The position numbers and the translations under genes are program-made. A model generated the notes under the pieces. It was not told the DNA's origin. It did not search any database and saw only the letters and a program-made list of their open reading frames with translations. DNA of 64,000 bases from assembly GCF_000235745.1 (NCBI RefSeq), contig NZ_AGSX01000004.1, forward strand, positions 25,400 to 89,399, written 5' to 3'. The stretch is from Stutzerimonas stutzeri SDM-LAC. GTDB taxonomy: Bacteria; Pseudomonadota; Gammaproteobacteria; Pseudomonadales; Pseudomonadaceae. Below are positions 45,393 through 55,803 of this stretch, in pieces (the stretch's first letter is position 1; every line of letters starts with the position of its first letter).

Positions 45393-47303
45393 ATGCCTGA
45401 CCGACCGGAACCGACAGTAATGATCAAAACAGAAACGCCGTACGGCTTTTGGATGAGTGACTGGACCGCTGAAAAAGCGGCCTCGGCCAGCCGCGATTTC
45501 GCTGAACTGCGTGCCGGACATGGCGGGTTGCTCTGGATTCAATACGACCCAGCTGACGCCCGTTGCACGCTGTGGTACTGGCGCAACGGTACAACACAGT
45601 GCCTGAGCCCTACGGGCTTCTCGCTGCGCAGCCGGGTATACGAATACGGTGGCGGTGCGTTTACTCTCACCGATGAAGGCGTTGCGTTCGTCAACGAACA
45701 GGACCAGCAAATCTATCTGCAAGCGCTTGCTGGTTCGAGTGCGAGCCAACCGCTGCGGCTCACCTCACGGCCGCATTGCCGTTATGGCGACCTCCAATAT
45801 GATCGCCGCCGCGGTGCGATCCTGGCGGTCGAGGAAACCGATGACGGCACGGGCGTCGAGCATCGGTTGGTGAGCGTTTCGCTGGCAGGCGGCCACCAGG
45901 TGCTTGTTCAAGGTGCCGATTTCTATGCTTCGCCCACACTGGACGCCACAGCTGAGCGTCTGGCCTGGATTCAATGGCAGCGCCCCGAGCAGCCCTGGAC
46001 GGCCACCAGCCTCTGGGTGGCCGACTTCCTGCCAGACGGCGGATTGGCTCCGGCGCTGTGCATCGCTGGCAGTGACGATCCGGAGTCACTGCAACAGCCT
46101 CGCTTCGCCAGCAATGGCGACCTGTTTTGCCTGACCGATCGCGCCGGTTGGTGGCAACCCTGGCAGAACCAGGGCGATGCACTCGTACCCGTGGATCGCT
46201 TCGTTCAGCACCGTTTCGACCACGCTCCGGCGCCCTGGCAAATGGCGACCGTCAGCTATGTGCCGTTGGCCGACGGTGCCTGGCTATCGACTCGGCTGGT
46301 GAATGGCTACGGCCTGCTTTTCGAGCATGACAGTGAAGGAAGCGAGCGGCAGCTTGCGCCTGCATACAGTCGTTGTCGTCAGTTGGCCGTGGATGAGCAC
46401 CACTACTATTGCATTGCCGGGGCTCCTGATCGGATGCCCGCCGTGCTGGCAATCGAACGTCTAACCGGTGAAATTGCGATCCTGGCCGGCGGCGAACAGC
46501 CCCTGCCGGCCGAGCAGCTTTCTTGCGCGCAACCGTTCAGTTTTGCGACGGGCCAGGAGGAGGTGGCGCACGCCTTCTTTTACCCGCCCCGTAACGCTGG
46601 CTACCGCGGCTTGCCCGCAGAGAAACCACCATTGGTGGTGTTCATGCATGGCGGCCCGACCTCGGCCAGCTATCCGGTTTTCGATCCCCGCATTCAGTAC
46701 TGGACGCAGCGCGGCTTCGCCGTTGCCGACATCAATTATCGCGGCAGCAGCGGTTTTGGCCGTGCCTATCGGCAGCGCTTGCGCGGCGACTGGGGTGTGG
46801 TAGATGTCGAGGATGCCTGTGCGGCGGTGCAGTCATTGGCCGTCTGCGGCCGGATCGATTCTGCACGCACCTTCATTCGCGGCTCCAGCGCGGGTGGCTA
46901 CAGCGCGCTTTGCGCGTTGGCCGCTGACGTCGGATTTTCGGGCGGCGCCAGCCTCTACGGGGTCAGCGACCCGATGGCCTTGCGGCGAGTCACGCACAAA
47001 TTCGAAGCGGATTATCTGGACTGGCTGATAGGTGATCCTGAGCGTAATGCCCAGCGATACAGGGAGCGCACCCCGCTGAACAACGCGGCACAGATCCGGG
47101 TTCCAGTGATTTTCTTCCAGGGCGGATTGGATGCGGTGGTTCTGCCCCAACAGACCGAATCCATGGTTGCAGCGCTACGCGAGCAGGGGGTGCAGGTGGA
47201 GTACTGCCTCTATCCGCACGAACGACATGGTTTTCGCCAGGCGGCCAACCTGGCAGATGCGCTGGAGCGCGAATGTCGCTTCTACAAGGCACTACTTGGC
47301 TGA
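45393..47303 (+). CDS. Prolyl-oligopeptidase-like S9 peptidase of the pqq operon (PqqH/PqqM type)
   Basis: Up to 636 residues; ATG 45420 is an alternative start and neither has a strong ribosome site. N-terminal beta-propeller (YEYGGGAFTLTDEGVAFVNE), C-terminal alpha/beta hydrolase with catalytic Ser in RGSSAGGYSAL, Asp in QGGLDAVVLP and His in YPHERHGFR, plus MHGGPTSASYPVFDP. The P. aeruginosa counterpart is PA1990, right after pqqE. Possibly trims the PqqA-derived peptide; unproven. Begins 17 nt after pqqE. Confidence 0.87.
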   Translation: MPDRPEPTVMIKTETPYGFWMSDWTAEKAASASRDFAELRAGHGGLLWIQYDPADARCTLWYWRNGTTQCLSPTGFSLRSRVYEYGGGAFTLTDEGVAFVNEQDQQIYLQALAGSSASQPLRLTSRPHCRYGDLQYDRRRGAILAVEETDDGTGVEHRLVSVSLAGGHQVLVQGADFYASPTLDATAERLAWIQWQRPEQPWTATSLWVADFLPDGGLAPALCIAGSDDPESLQQPRFASNGDLFCLTDRAGWWQPWQNQGDALVPVDRFVQHRFDHAPAPWQMATVSYVPLADGAWLSTRLVNGYGLLFEHDSEGSERQLAPAYSRCRQLAVDEHHYYCIAGAPDRMPAVLAIERLTGEIAILAGGEQPLPAEQLSCAQPFSFATGQEEVAHAFFYPPRNAGYRGLPAEKPPLVVFMHGGPTSASYPVFDPRIQYWTQRGFAVADINYRGSSGFGRAYRQRLRGDWGVVDVEDACAAVQSLAVCGRIDSARTFIRGSSAGGYSALCALAADVGFSGGASLYGVSDPMALRRVTHKFEADYLDWLIGDPERNAQRYRERTPLNNAAQIRVPVIFFQGGLDAVVLPQQTESMVAALREQGVQVEYCLYPHERHGFRQAANLADALERECRFYKALLG

Positions 47304-47395
47304 ACGGATGGCCACAAATCAGTCATACCGCTGCCATGCGCCGTTTTGCGGATTGCTTTGATACAGGAAAGCAGTAGGCTTGCAGAACGTAACAA

Positions 47396-47403
47396 AATAA
47401 TAA
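47396..47403 (+). promoter_or_regulatory. AATAATAA CA-type motif before ercA
   Basis: AATAATAA 14 nt before the ercA start fits the AANAANAA Hfq/Crc target; a weak assignment by pattern alone. Confidence 0.35.
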
Positions 47404-47417
47404 CGAGAGGCCGCCGT

Positions 47418-48581
47418 ATGAGCCCCAACCTTAGCCTGCAGCGCAAATTCGTCTCCCCTGAGATCGTGTTTGGTGCGGGCTGTCGGCACAGTGCCGGCAA
47501 TTACGCGAAAAACTTCGGCGCCCGAAAGGTGCTGCTCGTGTCTGATCCCGGCGTTGTAGCCGCCGGCTGGGTGGGTGACGTTCAGGCCAGTCTGGGTCGG
47601 CAGGACATCGACTACCACCTGTTTACTCAGGTCTCGGCCAACCCCCGTTCCGAAGAAGTGATGTTGGGTGCCGAGGTGTACCGCAGCGAGGGATGCAACG
47701 TCATCGTTGCGGTAGGCGGCGGCAGCCCGATGGATTGCGCCAAGGGCATCGGTATCGCGGTGGCGCACGGTCGGAGCATCATCGAATTCGAAGGTGTAGA
47801 CACCCTGCGTGTGCCAAGCCCGCCGTTGATCCTGATTCCCACGACCGCTGGCACTTCTGCGGACGTCTCGCAGTTCGTGATCATTTCCAACCAGAGCGAG
47901 CGGATGAAGTTTTCCATCGTCAGCAAGGGCGCCGTACCGGATGTCTCACTGATCGATCCGGAAACGACCCTCAGCATGGATCCGTTCCTGTCCGCCTGCA
48001 CCGGTATTGATGCGTTGGTGCATGCCATCGAAGCCTTCGTGTCGACTGGCCACGGCCCGCTGACCGACCCCCACGCGCTGGAGGCGATGCGACTGATCAA
48101 CGGCCACCTGGTGGAGATGATCGCCGATCCGACTGATCTTCAATTGCGCGAAAAAATCATGCTCGGCAGCATGCAGGCCGGCCTGGCCTTCTCCAACGCG
48201 ATTCTGGGCGCGGTGCATGCGATGTCGCACAGTCTCGGCGGCTATCTGGATCTACCGCACGGCCTGTGTAATGCAGTTTTGGTCGAGCACGTGGTGGCGT
48301 TCAACTACGACTCGGCACCGGATCGTTTCAAAGTGGTTGCTGAAACCCTGGGTATCGACAGCCGCGGGCTGAGCCATCGGCAGATACGTGAGCGGCTCAT
48401 GCAACATCTGATCAGCCTCAAGCAGGCCATTGGTTTCCACGAAACACTGGGCCTGCACGGGGTGAATCTCTCCGACATTCCGTTCCTCTCGCAGCACGCG
48501 ATGCAGGACCCCTGCATCCTGACCAACCCCCGCTCGTCGACCCAGCGCGACGTCGAAGTGGTCTATGCCGAAGCACTCTGA
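47418..48581 (+). CDS. ercA: Iron-containing alcohol dehydrogenase ErcA-like
   Basis: 387 residues from ATG 47418. The NAD-binding VGGGSPMDCAKGIG and PTTAGTSADVSQF are typical of group III alcohol dehydrogenases; the iron ligands are in CTGIDALVHAIEAF and AMSHSLGGYLDLPHG (Asp and three His). In P. aeruginosa ErcA (PA1991) is needed for exaA-pathway regulation, probably by making or removing an inducer. Overlaps ercS by 17 bp. Confidence 0.9.
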   Translation: MSPNLSLQRKFVSPEIVFGAGCRHSAGNYAKNFGARKVLLVSDPGVVAAGWVGDVQASLGRQDIDYHLFTQVSANPRSEEVMLGAEVYRSEGCNVIVAVGGGSPMDCAKGIGIAVAHGRSIIEFEGVDTLRVPSPPLILIPTTAGTSADVSQFVIISNQSERMKFSIVSKGAVPDVSLIDPETTLSMDPFLSACTGIDALVHAIEAFVSTGHGPLTDPHALEAMRLINGHLVEMIADPTDLQLREKIMLGSMQAGLAFSNAILGAVHAMSHSLGGYLDLPHGLCNAVLVEHVVAFNYDSAPDRFKVVAETLGIDSRGLSHRQIRERLMQHLISLKQAIGFHETLGLHGVNLSDIPFLSQHAMQDPCILTNPRSSTQRDVEVVYAEAL

Positions 48582-50256
48582 ACAGGATGACGCGCTTGCC
48601 GGGCTGCTCGGGCTGGGTACGCATTCGGCCCGCAAGAGCCATTACCCTGAGCTTGTGGCCCGCCTTGAAGAGCTCGAGGCCGAGCGCAACCGCTATAAAT
48701 GGCTCTTCGAGCATGCCGTACATGGCATTTTCCAGGCCAGCCTGCAGGAAGGCATTCGTGCAGCGAATCCGGCGCTGGCAAGAATGCTCGGGTACGAAAG
48801 CCCAGCCGAAGCGCTTTGGCACCTGACCGATCTGTCACATCACCTGTTTATCGGGGGCGAAGATGAGCTGCGGCAAATTCGTCACACCCTGACCAGTCAG
48901 CAGGGATTGTTCGGCTATGAGACCCGGCTGCGGCGCAAGGATGGCAGCCCTATCTACGTCGTGATGAACCTGTTGCTCAAGCCGGACGAAGACGGCCTGG
49001 TCGAGGGCTTCGTCGCCGACATCACCGAACGCAAGCTGGCACAGATGCGGTTGCTGCAACTCAATGAACAGCTGGAACAGCGCGTCGCCGAGCGGACCTT
49101 CGAGCTGCGCAAGGCGCGGGACGCTGCCGAATTGGCCAACCACAGCAAGGACAAATACCTGGCCGCCGCCAGCCATGACCTGTTGCAGCCGCTCAATGCG
49201 GCGCGGCTGCTGATCTCAACGTTGCGTGAGCGCTCTTTGGCGGATTCGGAAGCGAATCTGGTTGAGCGGGCGCACCAGGCGCTGGAGGGCGCCGAAGACC
49301 TGCTTACGGACTTGCTGGATATATCCAAACTTGACCAGCAAGCCATCAAGCCCGACCTCGATATCTACCGCCTCGATGAGGTGCTGTTGCCGCTGGTCTC
49401 CGAATTCCAGTCGGTAGCCGAAGCTGCCGGCCTCGGTTTCGATCACTACATTCCAGCCTATGCACTGCGCAGCGATTTCCGGCTGCTGACGCGCATTCTG
49501 CGTAACTTTCTCAGCAATGCCTGCCGCTATACCGATCAAGGTCGCGTACTTTTGGGCGCGCGCAAACGCGGCGAATACCTGCGCATTGAGGTCTGGGATA
49601 CCGGCCGAGGCATCGAGCCGGACCAGATGCAATCGATCTTTCTCGAGTTCAATCAGCTGGGTGTACAGCGCGCCACCGAACGCGCCGGAGTCGGGCTCGG
49701 TCTGGCGATCGTCGATCGCATTGCCTCAATGTTGGCCTATCCGATTCAGGTGCGCTCGCAGCTTGGGCGAGGCTCGGTCTTCAGCATTGACGTGCCTCTG
49801 GCCGATCCGCCTGAGCAGCCGTCGGCCGAAGTGCCACGGCTGACTCCAGTACTCGGCAATCCCTTACCGGGGCGGCGCCTGCTGGTTCTCGATAACGAGC
49901 TGAGCATCCTGCATAGCATGGCTGCGCTGCTAGGACAGTGGGGCTGTGACGTATTGACGGCCACCGATCAGGCAACAGCATTGGCGGTACTCGACGGAGC
50001 ACCGCCGGAGGTGATTCTTGCCGATTACCATCTTGATCAAGGCGTGACCGGCTGGGATGTGGTCGCTGCGCTGCGGACGCACTTTGCGCTGGAGATTCCG
50101 GCGGTCATGGTGACAGCTGATCGCAGCGATCAATGTCGTCGCCAACTACAAGGCTTTGGCGTGCCGGTGTTGAACAAACCCGTCAAGGCCGGGAAATTAC
50201 GTTCGGTGCTGAGCCACCTGCTCAGCGATAGCCAAGCCCGGAGCGAGACCAGCTGA
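48565..50256 (+). CDS. ercS: PAS hybrid sensor histidine kinase ErcS
   Basis: 563 residues, no membrane helix. One PAS domain (YKWLFEHAVHGIFQASLQEG), coiled coil, HisKA with YLAAASHDLLQPLNAARLL, HATPase (VWDTGRGIEPDQM, GVGLGLAIVDRIASM) and receiver (VILADYHLDQG). It is a shorter paralog of the kinase at 11675, both in the ethanol-oxidation regulatory network of P. aeruginosa (PA1992 and PA1976). Coupled to ercA by overlap. Confidence 0.9.
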   Translation: MPKHSEQDDALAGLLGLGTHSARKSHYPELVARLEELEAERNRYKWLFEHAVHGIFQASLQEGIRAANPALARMLGYESPAEALWHLTDLSHHLFIGGEDELRQIRHTLTSQQGLFGYETRLRRKDGSPIYVVMNLLLKPDEDGLVEGFVADITERKLAQMRLLQLNEQLEQRVAERTFELRKARDAAELANHSKDKYLAAASHDLLQPLNAARLLISTLRERSLADSEANLVERAHQALEGAEDLLTDLLDISKLDQQAIKPDLDIYRLDEVLLPLVSEFQSVAEAAGLGFDHYIPAYALRSDFRLLTRILRNFLSNACRYTDQGRVLLGARKRGEYLRIEVWDTGRGIEPDQMQSIFLEFNQLGVQRATERAGVGLGLAIVDRIASMLAYPIQVRSQLGRGSVFSIDVPLADPPEQPSAEVPRLTPVLGNPLPGRRLLVLDNELSILHSMAALLGQWGCDVLTATDQATALAVLDGAPPEVILADYHLDQGVTGWDVVAALRTHFALEIPAVMVTADRSDQCRRQLQGFGVPVLNKPVKAGKLRSVLSHLLSDSQARSETS

Positions 50257-50305
50257 TCGAGCCGGAGCGAGGCATGACAGTTAACGGAACGGCACCGTGC
50301 AGCAC

Positions 50306-51538
50306 TCACGGGGCGGACATAGTTGCTTGGTGACGGCGCGGCAGTCCCATCGATATCAATGCGGCCAGCAGCACAAAGGCGCTCGATATCCACAGGCAGG
50401 CCTCGAGTCCGTAACCCTGGTAGACCCAACCGGAGAGCAAGGTGCCGATCAACCGGCCCAAGGCGTTGGACATGTAGTAGAAGCCGACGTCCAGCGATAC
50501 GCCGTCGGCCTTGGCATAAGAAACGATGAGATAACTGTGCAGCGATGAGTTCACCGCGAAGAGCGCGCCGAACAGCAACAGCCCACCGAGCAGTACCGTC
50601 TGCGGCGACCACTCAGTGCCCAGCCCCAACGCAATGCCCGCCGGGAGCCCCGCCAGAAGCAGCGCCCAACCAAACGCTGAACGCCCATCCGGGACCTGAC
50701 CACTTCGCTTGCCCGTAATGGCCGGGGCGAGCGACTGGACGATGCCGTAGCCGATCACCCAGAGTGCGAGAAAGCCGCCCACCTGCCAGAAATCCCAGCC
50801 AAACACCGCAGACAGATAAACCGGCAGCGCCACCACGAACCAGACATCGCGGGCACCGAACAGGAACAGCCGTGCGGCTGACAGAACATTAATGGCCTGG
50901 CTCTTGGAGAGCATTTCGCGAAACTTCGGTTTAGCCTTCGCCTTACCCAGGTCTTTTTTCAGCAGTACCAGACTGCAGACCCAGATCAGCGACAGCGCAG
51001 CGGCCATGACGAGCAGTGATCCGCGAAAGCCGATAGCGGCAAGCAAGGCGCCACCGAGGAAAAAACCGACACCCTTGAGCGCGTTCTTCGACCCGGTCAA
51101 CACAGCCACCCACTGGTACAGCGTGCCTTGCTGACCTTCTGGCACCAAGAGCTTGATCGAGCTCTTGGCGCTCATCTTGTTCAGGTCCTTGGCGATGCCC
51201 GACAGCGCTTGCGCGCCCATCACCCATGGAATCGTCAGCCATGCGGCGGGCACCGTGAGCATCATCAGGGCCACGACCTGCATGGCCAGGCCAATGTTCA
51301 TGGTGCGGTTGAGCCCAACTCGGGCCCCCAGGTAACCCCCCAGCAGATTGGTGATGACGCCGAACACTTCATAGAAGAGGAACAGGGCCGCGATTTGCAA
51401 CGGCGTATAGCCCAACGCATGAAAGTGCAGCACTACCAGCATCCGCAGCGCACCATCAGTCAGGGTAAAGGCCCAGTAATTGCCGGTCACCAGCAAATAC
51501 TGACGAACCTCGGGCGCGAGGCGGGAAAGGGCATTCAT
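50306..51538 (-). CDS. arsJ: ArsJ organoarsenical efflux transporter (MFS)
   Basis: 410 residues with 11-12 hydrophobic segments. The MFS pattern and neighbouring GAPDH gene match ArsJ, which exports 1-arseno-3-phosphoglycerate made by the partner GAPDH from arsenate; the product then breaks down to arsenate outside. Characteristic blocks are LHFHALGYTPLQIAALFLFY and LVPEGQQGTLYQWVAVLTGS. Last gene of the arsR operon; 61 nt after the GAPDH gene. Confidence 0.9.
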   Translation of the reverse strand: MNALSRLAPEVRQYLLVTGNYWAFTLTDGALRMLVVLHFHALGYTPLQIAALFLFYEVFGVITNLLGGYLGARVGLNRTMNIGLAMQVVALMMLTVPAAWLTIPWVMGAQALSGIAKDLNKMSAKSSIKLLVPEGQQGTLYQWVAVLTGSKNALKGVGFFLGGALLAAIGFRGSLLVMAAALSLIWVCSLVLLKKDLGKAKAKPKFREMLSKSQAINVLSAARLFLFGARDVWFVVALPVYLSAVFGWDFWQVGGFLALWVIGYGIVQSLAPAITGKRSGQVPDGRSAFGWALLLAGLPAGIALGLGTEWSPQTVLLGGLLLFGALFAVNSSLHSYLIVSYAKADGVSLDVGFYYMSNALGRLIGTLLSGWVYQGYGLEACLWISSAFVLLAALISMGLPRRHQATMSAP

Positions 51539-51599
51539 GACAAGTCCTGTTGCGGTGCGAAGGAAACGGATGGCGCTGTGATCGCGCCATCCGCCCGGA

Positions 51600-52607
51600 T
51601 CAATCGGCTAGACCAACCTTGCGTGCCAATTCCACGGTGCGGTTGGCGTAGCCCCACTCGTTGTCGTACCAGGCATACAGCTTCACCTGCGTGCCGTTAA
51701 CGACCATGGTCGACAATGCATCGATGATCGAGGAACGTGGGTCGGTGCGGTAGTCGATGGAAACGAGCGGCCGTGCTTCATAGCCGAGGATGCCCCTGAG
51801 TGGCCCTTCGCTTGCCGCGGCCTGCAGTAGCGCGTTGACTTCCTCGACAGAGGTGGCTCGCTCGACTTCGAAAACGCAGTCGGTCAGCGATGCATTGGCC
51901 AGCGGGACCCGCACCGCGTGGCCGTTGAGCTTGCCGCGCAACTCCGGAAAGATCTCCGCAATCGCGGTGGCTGAACCGGTGGTGGTAGGGATCAGACTCA
52001 TCCCCGAGGCGCGGGCGCGACGCAGATCTTTATGCGGCTGATCGAGGATGCTCTGGGTATTGGTAAGGTCGTGAATTGTAGTGATCGAACCATGGCGGAT
52101 GCGCAGGTGTTCATGGATCACCTTGACCACCGGGGCGAGGCAGTTGGTGGTACAGGAGGCTGCGGTAACGATCCGGTGCTGCGCTGGATCGAACAGTGTG
52201 TCATTGACCCCCATGACGATATTGAGCGCCCCGGTTTCCTTGACCGGCGCGCTGACGACGACACGCTTGACGCCCTGTTCGAGATAGCCTTGCAGCACGG
52301 CCACCGTCTTCATCTTGCCGCTGGCTTCGATGACCAGATCACAGCCGGACCAATCGGTATCGGCAATGGCCTTGTTAGCGGTGACCCGGATTCGTTTGCC
52401 ATCCACAACGATGCAATTGCCGTCACCGCTCGCTTCGTGCTGCCAGCGGCCGTGCACCGAGTCGAAATTCAGCAGGTGGGCGTGAGTGGCTGCGTCGCCG
52501 GCGGGATCGTTGATCTGGATGAACTCCAGCTCTGGCCAGTCCCAGGCCGCGCGTAGGGCCAGACGGCCGATCCGGCCGAAACCGTTGATACCAATTTTGA
52601 GTGTCAT
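51600..52607 (-). CDS. ArsJ-associated glyceraldehyde-3-phosphate dehydrogenase
   Basis: 335 residues from ATG 52607 with GGAAA upstream. NAD motif [16 protein letters not shown], catalytic Cys in [11 protein letters not shown] and His in substrate loop; ends [19 protein letters not shown]. Converts glyceraldehyde-3-phosphate and arsenate to arseno-phosphoglycerate for ArsJ. Its position next to arsJ, arsH and arsR distinguishes it from the housekeeping gap gene. Confidence 0.92.
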   Translation of the reverse strand: MTLKIGINGFGRIGRLALRAAWDWPELEFIQINDPAGDAATHAHLLNFDSVHGRWQHEASGDGNCIVVDGKRIRVTANKAIADTDWSGCDLVIEASGKMKTVAVLQGYLEQGVKRVVVSAPVKETGALNIVMGVNDTLFDPAQHRIVTAASCTTNCLAPVVKVIHEHLRIRHGSITTIHDLTNTQSILDQPHKDLRRARASGMSLIPTTTGSATAIAEIFPELRGKLNGHAVRVPLANASLTDCVFEVERATSVEEVNALLQAAASEGPLRGILGYEARPLVSIDYRTDPRSSIIDALSTMVVNGTQVKLYAWYDNEWGYANRTVELARKVGLAD

Positions 52608-52623
52608 GGTTGATTTCCGTAAG

Positions 52624-52953
52624 TCAGGCGCCACGAGGCGCAAACATGATGATGGCCATGCCGACCAGTGCGACGGCCGACCCCAGTAGATCCCAACCGG
52701 TAGGCCTGATGCCGTCGACGAGCCACAGCCAAACGATTGCAGCGCCGATATAAACGCCGCCATAGGCGGCATACACGCGCCCGGCTGCTGTCGGGTGCAG
52801 CGATAACAGCCAAGCAAACAGCATCAATGATGCCGCGGCAGGTATCAGCAGCCAGGCGCTTTTGCCTTGACGAAGCCATAGGTACGGCAGATAGCACCCG
52901 ACGATTTCGGCCAGGGCGGTGATGGCAAACAAGCCAAAGGTCTTCAGCATCAT
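52624..52953 (-). CDS. YnfA/UPF0060 family small membrane protein
   Basis: 109 residues with four helices ([76 protein letters not shown]). The SMR-like UPF0060 family is predicted to export. It lies 16 nt upstream of the GAPDH gene in the arsenic operon, an unusual but recurrent position. Substrate unknown. Confidence 0.87.
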   Translation of the reverse strand: MMLKTFGLFAITALAEIVGCYLPYLWLRQGKSAWLLIPAAASLMLFAWLLSLHPTAAGRVYAAYGGVYIGAAIVWLWLVDGIRPTGWDLLGSAVALVGMAIIMFAPRGA

Positions 52954-53030
52954 GGTGAGACGAGCAAGCGGCCGGCGTGACCGGTGATTTCGAGGATGTC
53001 AGAGGGGGGCGGCATGGTTGCGCTCCTTGC

Positions 53031-53744
53031 TCATATCGAGCGCTGATTGACGCGTGCTGACAGGGCTTCGGCCGATTCCTTGCGTTCGGAGTAGCGATCG
53101 ACAAGGTAACCACCGCGTCCACGTACCAACAGTGTGAACTTGACCAGCTCCTCCATCACGTCCACGACCCGGTCGTAATAGGCCGAAGGTTTCATTCGCC
53201 CGGCGGCGTCGAACTCCAGAAACGCCTTAGGTACTGAAGACTGGTTGGGGATTGTGACCATCCGCATCCAGCGGCCCAGCACGCGCATCTGATTCACCGC
53301 ATTGAAGGACTGCGAGCCCCCACAGACTTGCATCAGCGCCAGCGTCTTGCCCTGCGTCGGGCGGACGGCACCCATACTCAGCGGCACCCAGTCGATCTGA
53401 GCCTTGAATACCGCGCTCATCGCGCCATGTCGTTCCGGTGAGCACCACACCTGACCTTCGGACCAGATCACCAGCTCGCGCAGCTCCTTCACCTTGGGAT
53501 GAGAGTCAGGCGCGTCGTCTGGCAACGGCAGGCCGGCGGGGTCGAAGATTCGCGTTTCGCAACCCATTGCCTCCAATAGACGCGCCGCCTCTTGACTCAT
53601 CAAACGACTGAACGAGCGCTCGCGGTTCGAGCCATAGAGCAACAGAATGCGCGGTTTGTGTGCCAGATCGCTGGGCAGGTCGAGCTTATCCAGACTCGGC
53701 AGGTCGAGATGTTCGAGGTTGATATTGGGAAGAGTTTCGTTCAT
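53031..53744 (-). CDS. arsH: Organoarsenical oxidase/NADPH-FMN reductase ArsH
   Basis: 237 residues from ATG 53744 ([20 protein letters not shown]). Flavodoxin-like fold with [20 protein letters not shown] binding FMN and [20 protein letters not shown]. ArsH oxidises trivalent methyl- and aromatic arsenicals. In the arsR operon, 188 bp after arsR. Confidence 0.94.
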   Translation of the reverse strand: MNETLPNINLEHLDLPSLDKLDLPSDLAHKPRILLLYGSNRERSFSRLMSQEAARLLEAMGCETRIFDPAGLPLPDDAPDSHPKVKELRELVIWSEGQVWCSPERHGAMSAVFKAQIDWVPLSMGAVRPTQGKTLALMQVCGGSQSFNAVNQMRVLGRWMRMVTIPNQSSVPKAFLEFDAAGRMKPSAYYDRVVDVMEELVKFTLLVRGRGGYLVDRYSERKESAEALSARVNQRSI

Positions 53745-53932
53745 TGCTGTTCTCGCATCAGGGCGTCGACTCATCGTTGGCGGCGTTCGCATCGAGCCGG
53801 TTGCGGGGAAGGGCGGAGAGAGCCGCCGTGGGTACCTGGACGTCCGAGCCTCGCTTCGAACGCGCATGGGCCGATGCGTGGGGAGCTGCGTTAGCGGTGC
53901 ATCGCCATTGCGCTCGCACGGATCGCTCCGAT

Positions 53933-54298
53933 TCAGCCGCAGACTGCCGCGCGGTCAGGCCGGTCATGCATGCGTTCAAGGCGCTCAGCATCGCTACTCA
54001 ACCAATTTTTGTTGGCATTGAGCACGACTTGCAGCATCTCGTGCACCCAATCAGGTAGATGCGGGTGCAGGCGGTAATACACCCACTGACCCTGACGTCT
54101 GTCCTCAAGGATTGCGCAGCTTCTCAACTGGGATAGATGCCTCGAAATCTTAGGCTGGCTTTGCTCAAGCGCCGTCGTCAGCTCGCAAACGCACAATTCT
54201 CCTTTGAGCGTGATCAGCAAGGTCATGCGCGCTCGGGTTTCATCGGACAGGCATTTAAAAACCATGTCAGGCGTTAGAGGTTCGATCATGAAATTCAT
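53933..54298 (-). CDS. arsR: ArsR arsenite-responsive repressor
   Basis: 121 residues from ATG 54298; ATG 54289 is an alternative. Winged [22 protein letters not shown], then [40 protein letters not shown]. The metal loop has CVC but the third Cys of the classical CVCDLC is Thr, so As(III) binding uses two loop cysteines or another Cys (in RSCAIL). Divergent from the ACR3 gene. Confidence 0.88.
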   Translation of the reverse strand: MNFMIEPLTPDMVFKCLSDETRARMTLLITLKGELCVCELTTALEQSQPKISRHLSQLRSCAILEDRRQGQWVYYRLHPHLPDWVHEMLQVVLNANKNWLSSDAERLERMHDRPDRAAVCG

Positions 54299-54567
54299 TG
54301 GCCTGGACGATGTGATTGACATGGAGCAAGCTCCACCCGGAAAACCGAGAATATATTGGTGGCCGTATATGCTGTAAAGCGAATATGCTCAAACGGTTCC
54401 TTGGCAAGCTCGCCGATAGAAGCGCAGCAGGACGACCGGGCCTGACTTTTAGTGGGGGTGAGCTGCCATGCACGGCCCATGGCCCATCAGATAGATCCAA
54501 TGCTGACGGAGCCGCCACCGGCTGCTAGCGCTACAAACCGCTACCTGGATGAATAACGAGAAGCGCC
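54299..54567. promoter_or_regulatory. Divergent arsR/ACR3 control region
   Basis: 269 bp with AT-rich dyad-like sequence near 54349-54395 (AATATATTGGTGGCCGTATA and GAATATGCTCAAAC), where the ArsR operator and both promoters probably lie. No exact operator was fixed and no gene is supported. Confidence 0.4.
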
Positions 54568-55647
54568 ATGTCTACCCAATGCGAAACCATAGGAAAAAAA
54601 GCCGCAGGTGCGCCGATCGGTTTCTTTGAGCGTTATCTGACCCTCTGGGTCTTTCTGTGCATCGTTGCCGGGACACTCATCGGACTGTTCGCTCCAAAGG
54701 CGGCACAGACGGTCGGTGCGATGGGGCTGGCAAACGTGAACATCCCCGTAGGGGTGCTGATCTGGGTGATGATCATCCCGATGCTGATGAAAATTGACTT
54801 CAGCGCTCTCCATGAGGTCTTTGAGCACCGAGCCGGTATGGGCGTGGCCCTTGTCGTGAACTGGGCTATCAAACCCTTCACCATGGCGTTTCTCGCCTGG
54901 CTGTTTCTCCGACACGTATTCTCGGACTGGCTGCCGGCTGAGCAGATCGATAGCTATGTCGCCGGTCTGATCCTGCTTGGCGCGGCGCCTTGCACGGCCA
55001 TGGTGTTCGTCTGGAGCAACCTGTGTAACGGCAACGCCAACTTCACCCTGACTCAGGTTGCAGTGAACGATCTGGTTATGGTGTTTGCCTTTGCGCCCAT
55101 TGTGGCCTTGCTGCTGGGCGTCTCGTCGATCCCCGTGCCCTGGGATACGCTGATCCTTTCCGTCGTGATGTATATCGTCATCCCGCTGACGGTTGCTCAG
55201 TTCATTCGCTCCCGCCTTCGCAGGCGCGGTGAAGACAAATTTCAGGCCGCACTGGCGCGTATTCAGCCGTTCGCTATCGTGGCGCTGCTGGCGACATTGG
55301 TGTTGTTGTTCTCCTTTCAGGGTGAAGCGATTGTCGAACAGCCTCTGGTAATCGCCATGTTGGCGGTGCCGATCCTGCTGCAAACGCTCGTGATTGCCGC
55401 GTTGGGCTACTGGCTCAATCGGCAACTGAACGTGCGCCACGACATCGCGGGGCCATCCGCGATGATCGGCGCGTCGAACTTCTTCGAACTCGCTGTAGCC
55501 GTCGCTATCGTGCTGTACGGCTTCAACTCGGGTGCGGCGCTGGCGACGGTCGTGGGGGTGCTTATCGAGGTGCCAGTGATGCTTTGGCTGGTTCGTACCG
55601 TCAATAAGAGCCGAGACTGGTACGAGCGGGCGCTGCCGCAAGGCTAA
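54568..55647 (+). CDS. ACR3 family arsenite efflux permease
   Basis: 359 residues with ten hydrophobic segments. Family blocks include YLTLWVFLCIVAGTLIGLFA, GVLIWVMIIPMLMKIDF and LGAAPCTAMVFVWSNLCNGN with the conserved Cys, PSAMIGASNFFELAVAVAI. Exports As(OH)3 at the inner membrane. Faces away from arsR, so the two sides of the arsenic system share one control region. Confidence 0.95.
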   Translation: MSTQCETIGKKAAGAPIGFFERYLTLWVFLCIVAGTLIGLFAPKAAQTVGAMGLANVNIPVGVLIWVMIIPMLMKIDFSALHEVFEHRAGMGVALVVNWAIKPFTMAFLAWLFLRHVFSDWLPAEQIDSYVAGLILLGAAPCTAMVFVWSNLCNGNANFTLTQVAVNDLVMVFAFAPIVALLLGVSSIPVPWDTLILSVVMYIVIPLTVAQFIRSRLRRRGEDKFQAALARIQPFAIVALLATLVLLFSFQGEAIVEQPLVIAMLAVPILLQTLVIAALGYWLNRQLNVRHDIAGPSAMIGASNFFELAVAVAIVLYGFNSGAALATVVGVLIEVPVMLWLVRTVNKSRDWYERALPQG

Positions 55648-55803
55648 AGGAGAGGCAGGTGGAAGCTTTCACGTGGCTCAATAACCAGCTGTTGCGAATG
55701 GTGAGCCCGAGAGTCCACCCATAGCTGGTCGCATGTTTACCCGCCTTCATGGCGCGGTGACGGTACAGCCCGCGGACCATACCTGGGGTCTCGCTCGCCC
55801 CGG

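Noticed and set aside
53745-53932. Gap between arsR and arsH checked for an arsC gene
   Set aside because: No frame with a phosphatase-like Cys-x5-Arg or ArsC motif is present.
54541-55641. 366-codon minus-strand frame across the ACR3 gene
   Set aside because: Low-complexity His/Arg/Gln-rich shadow of a real membrane-protein gene.
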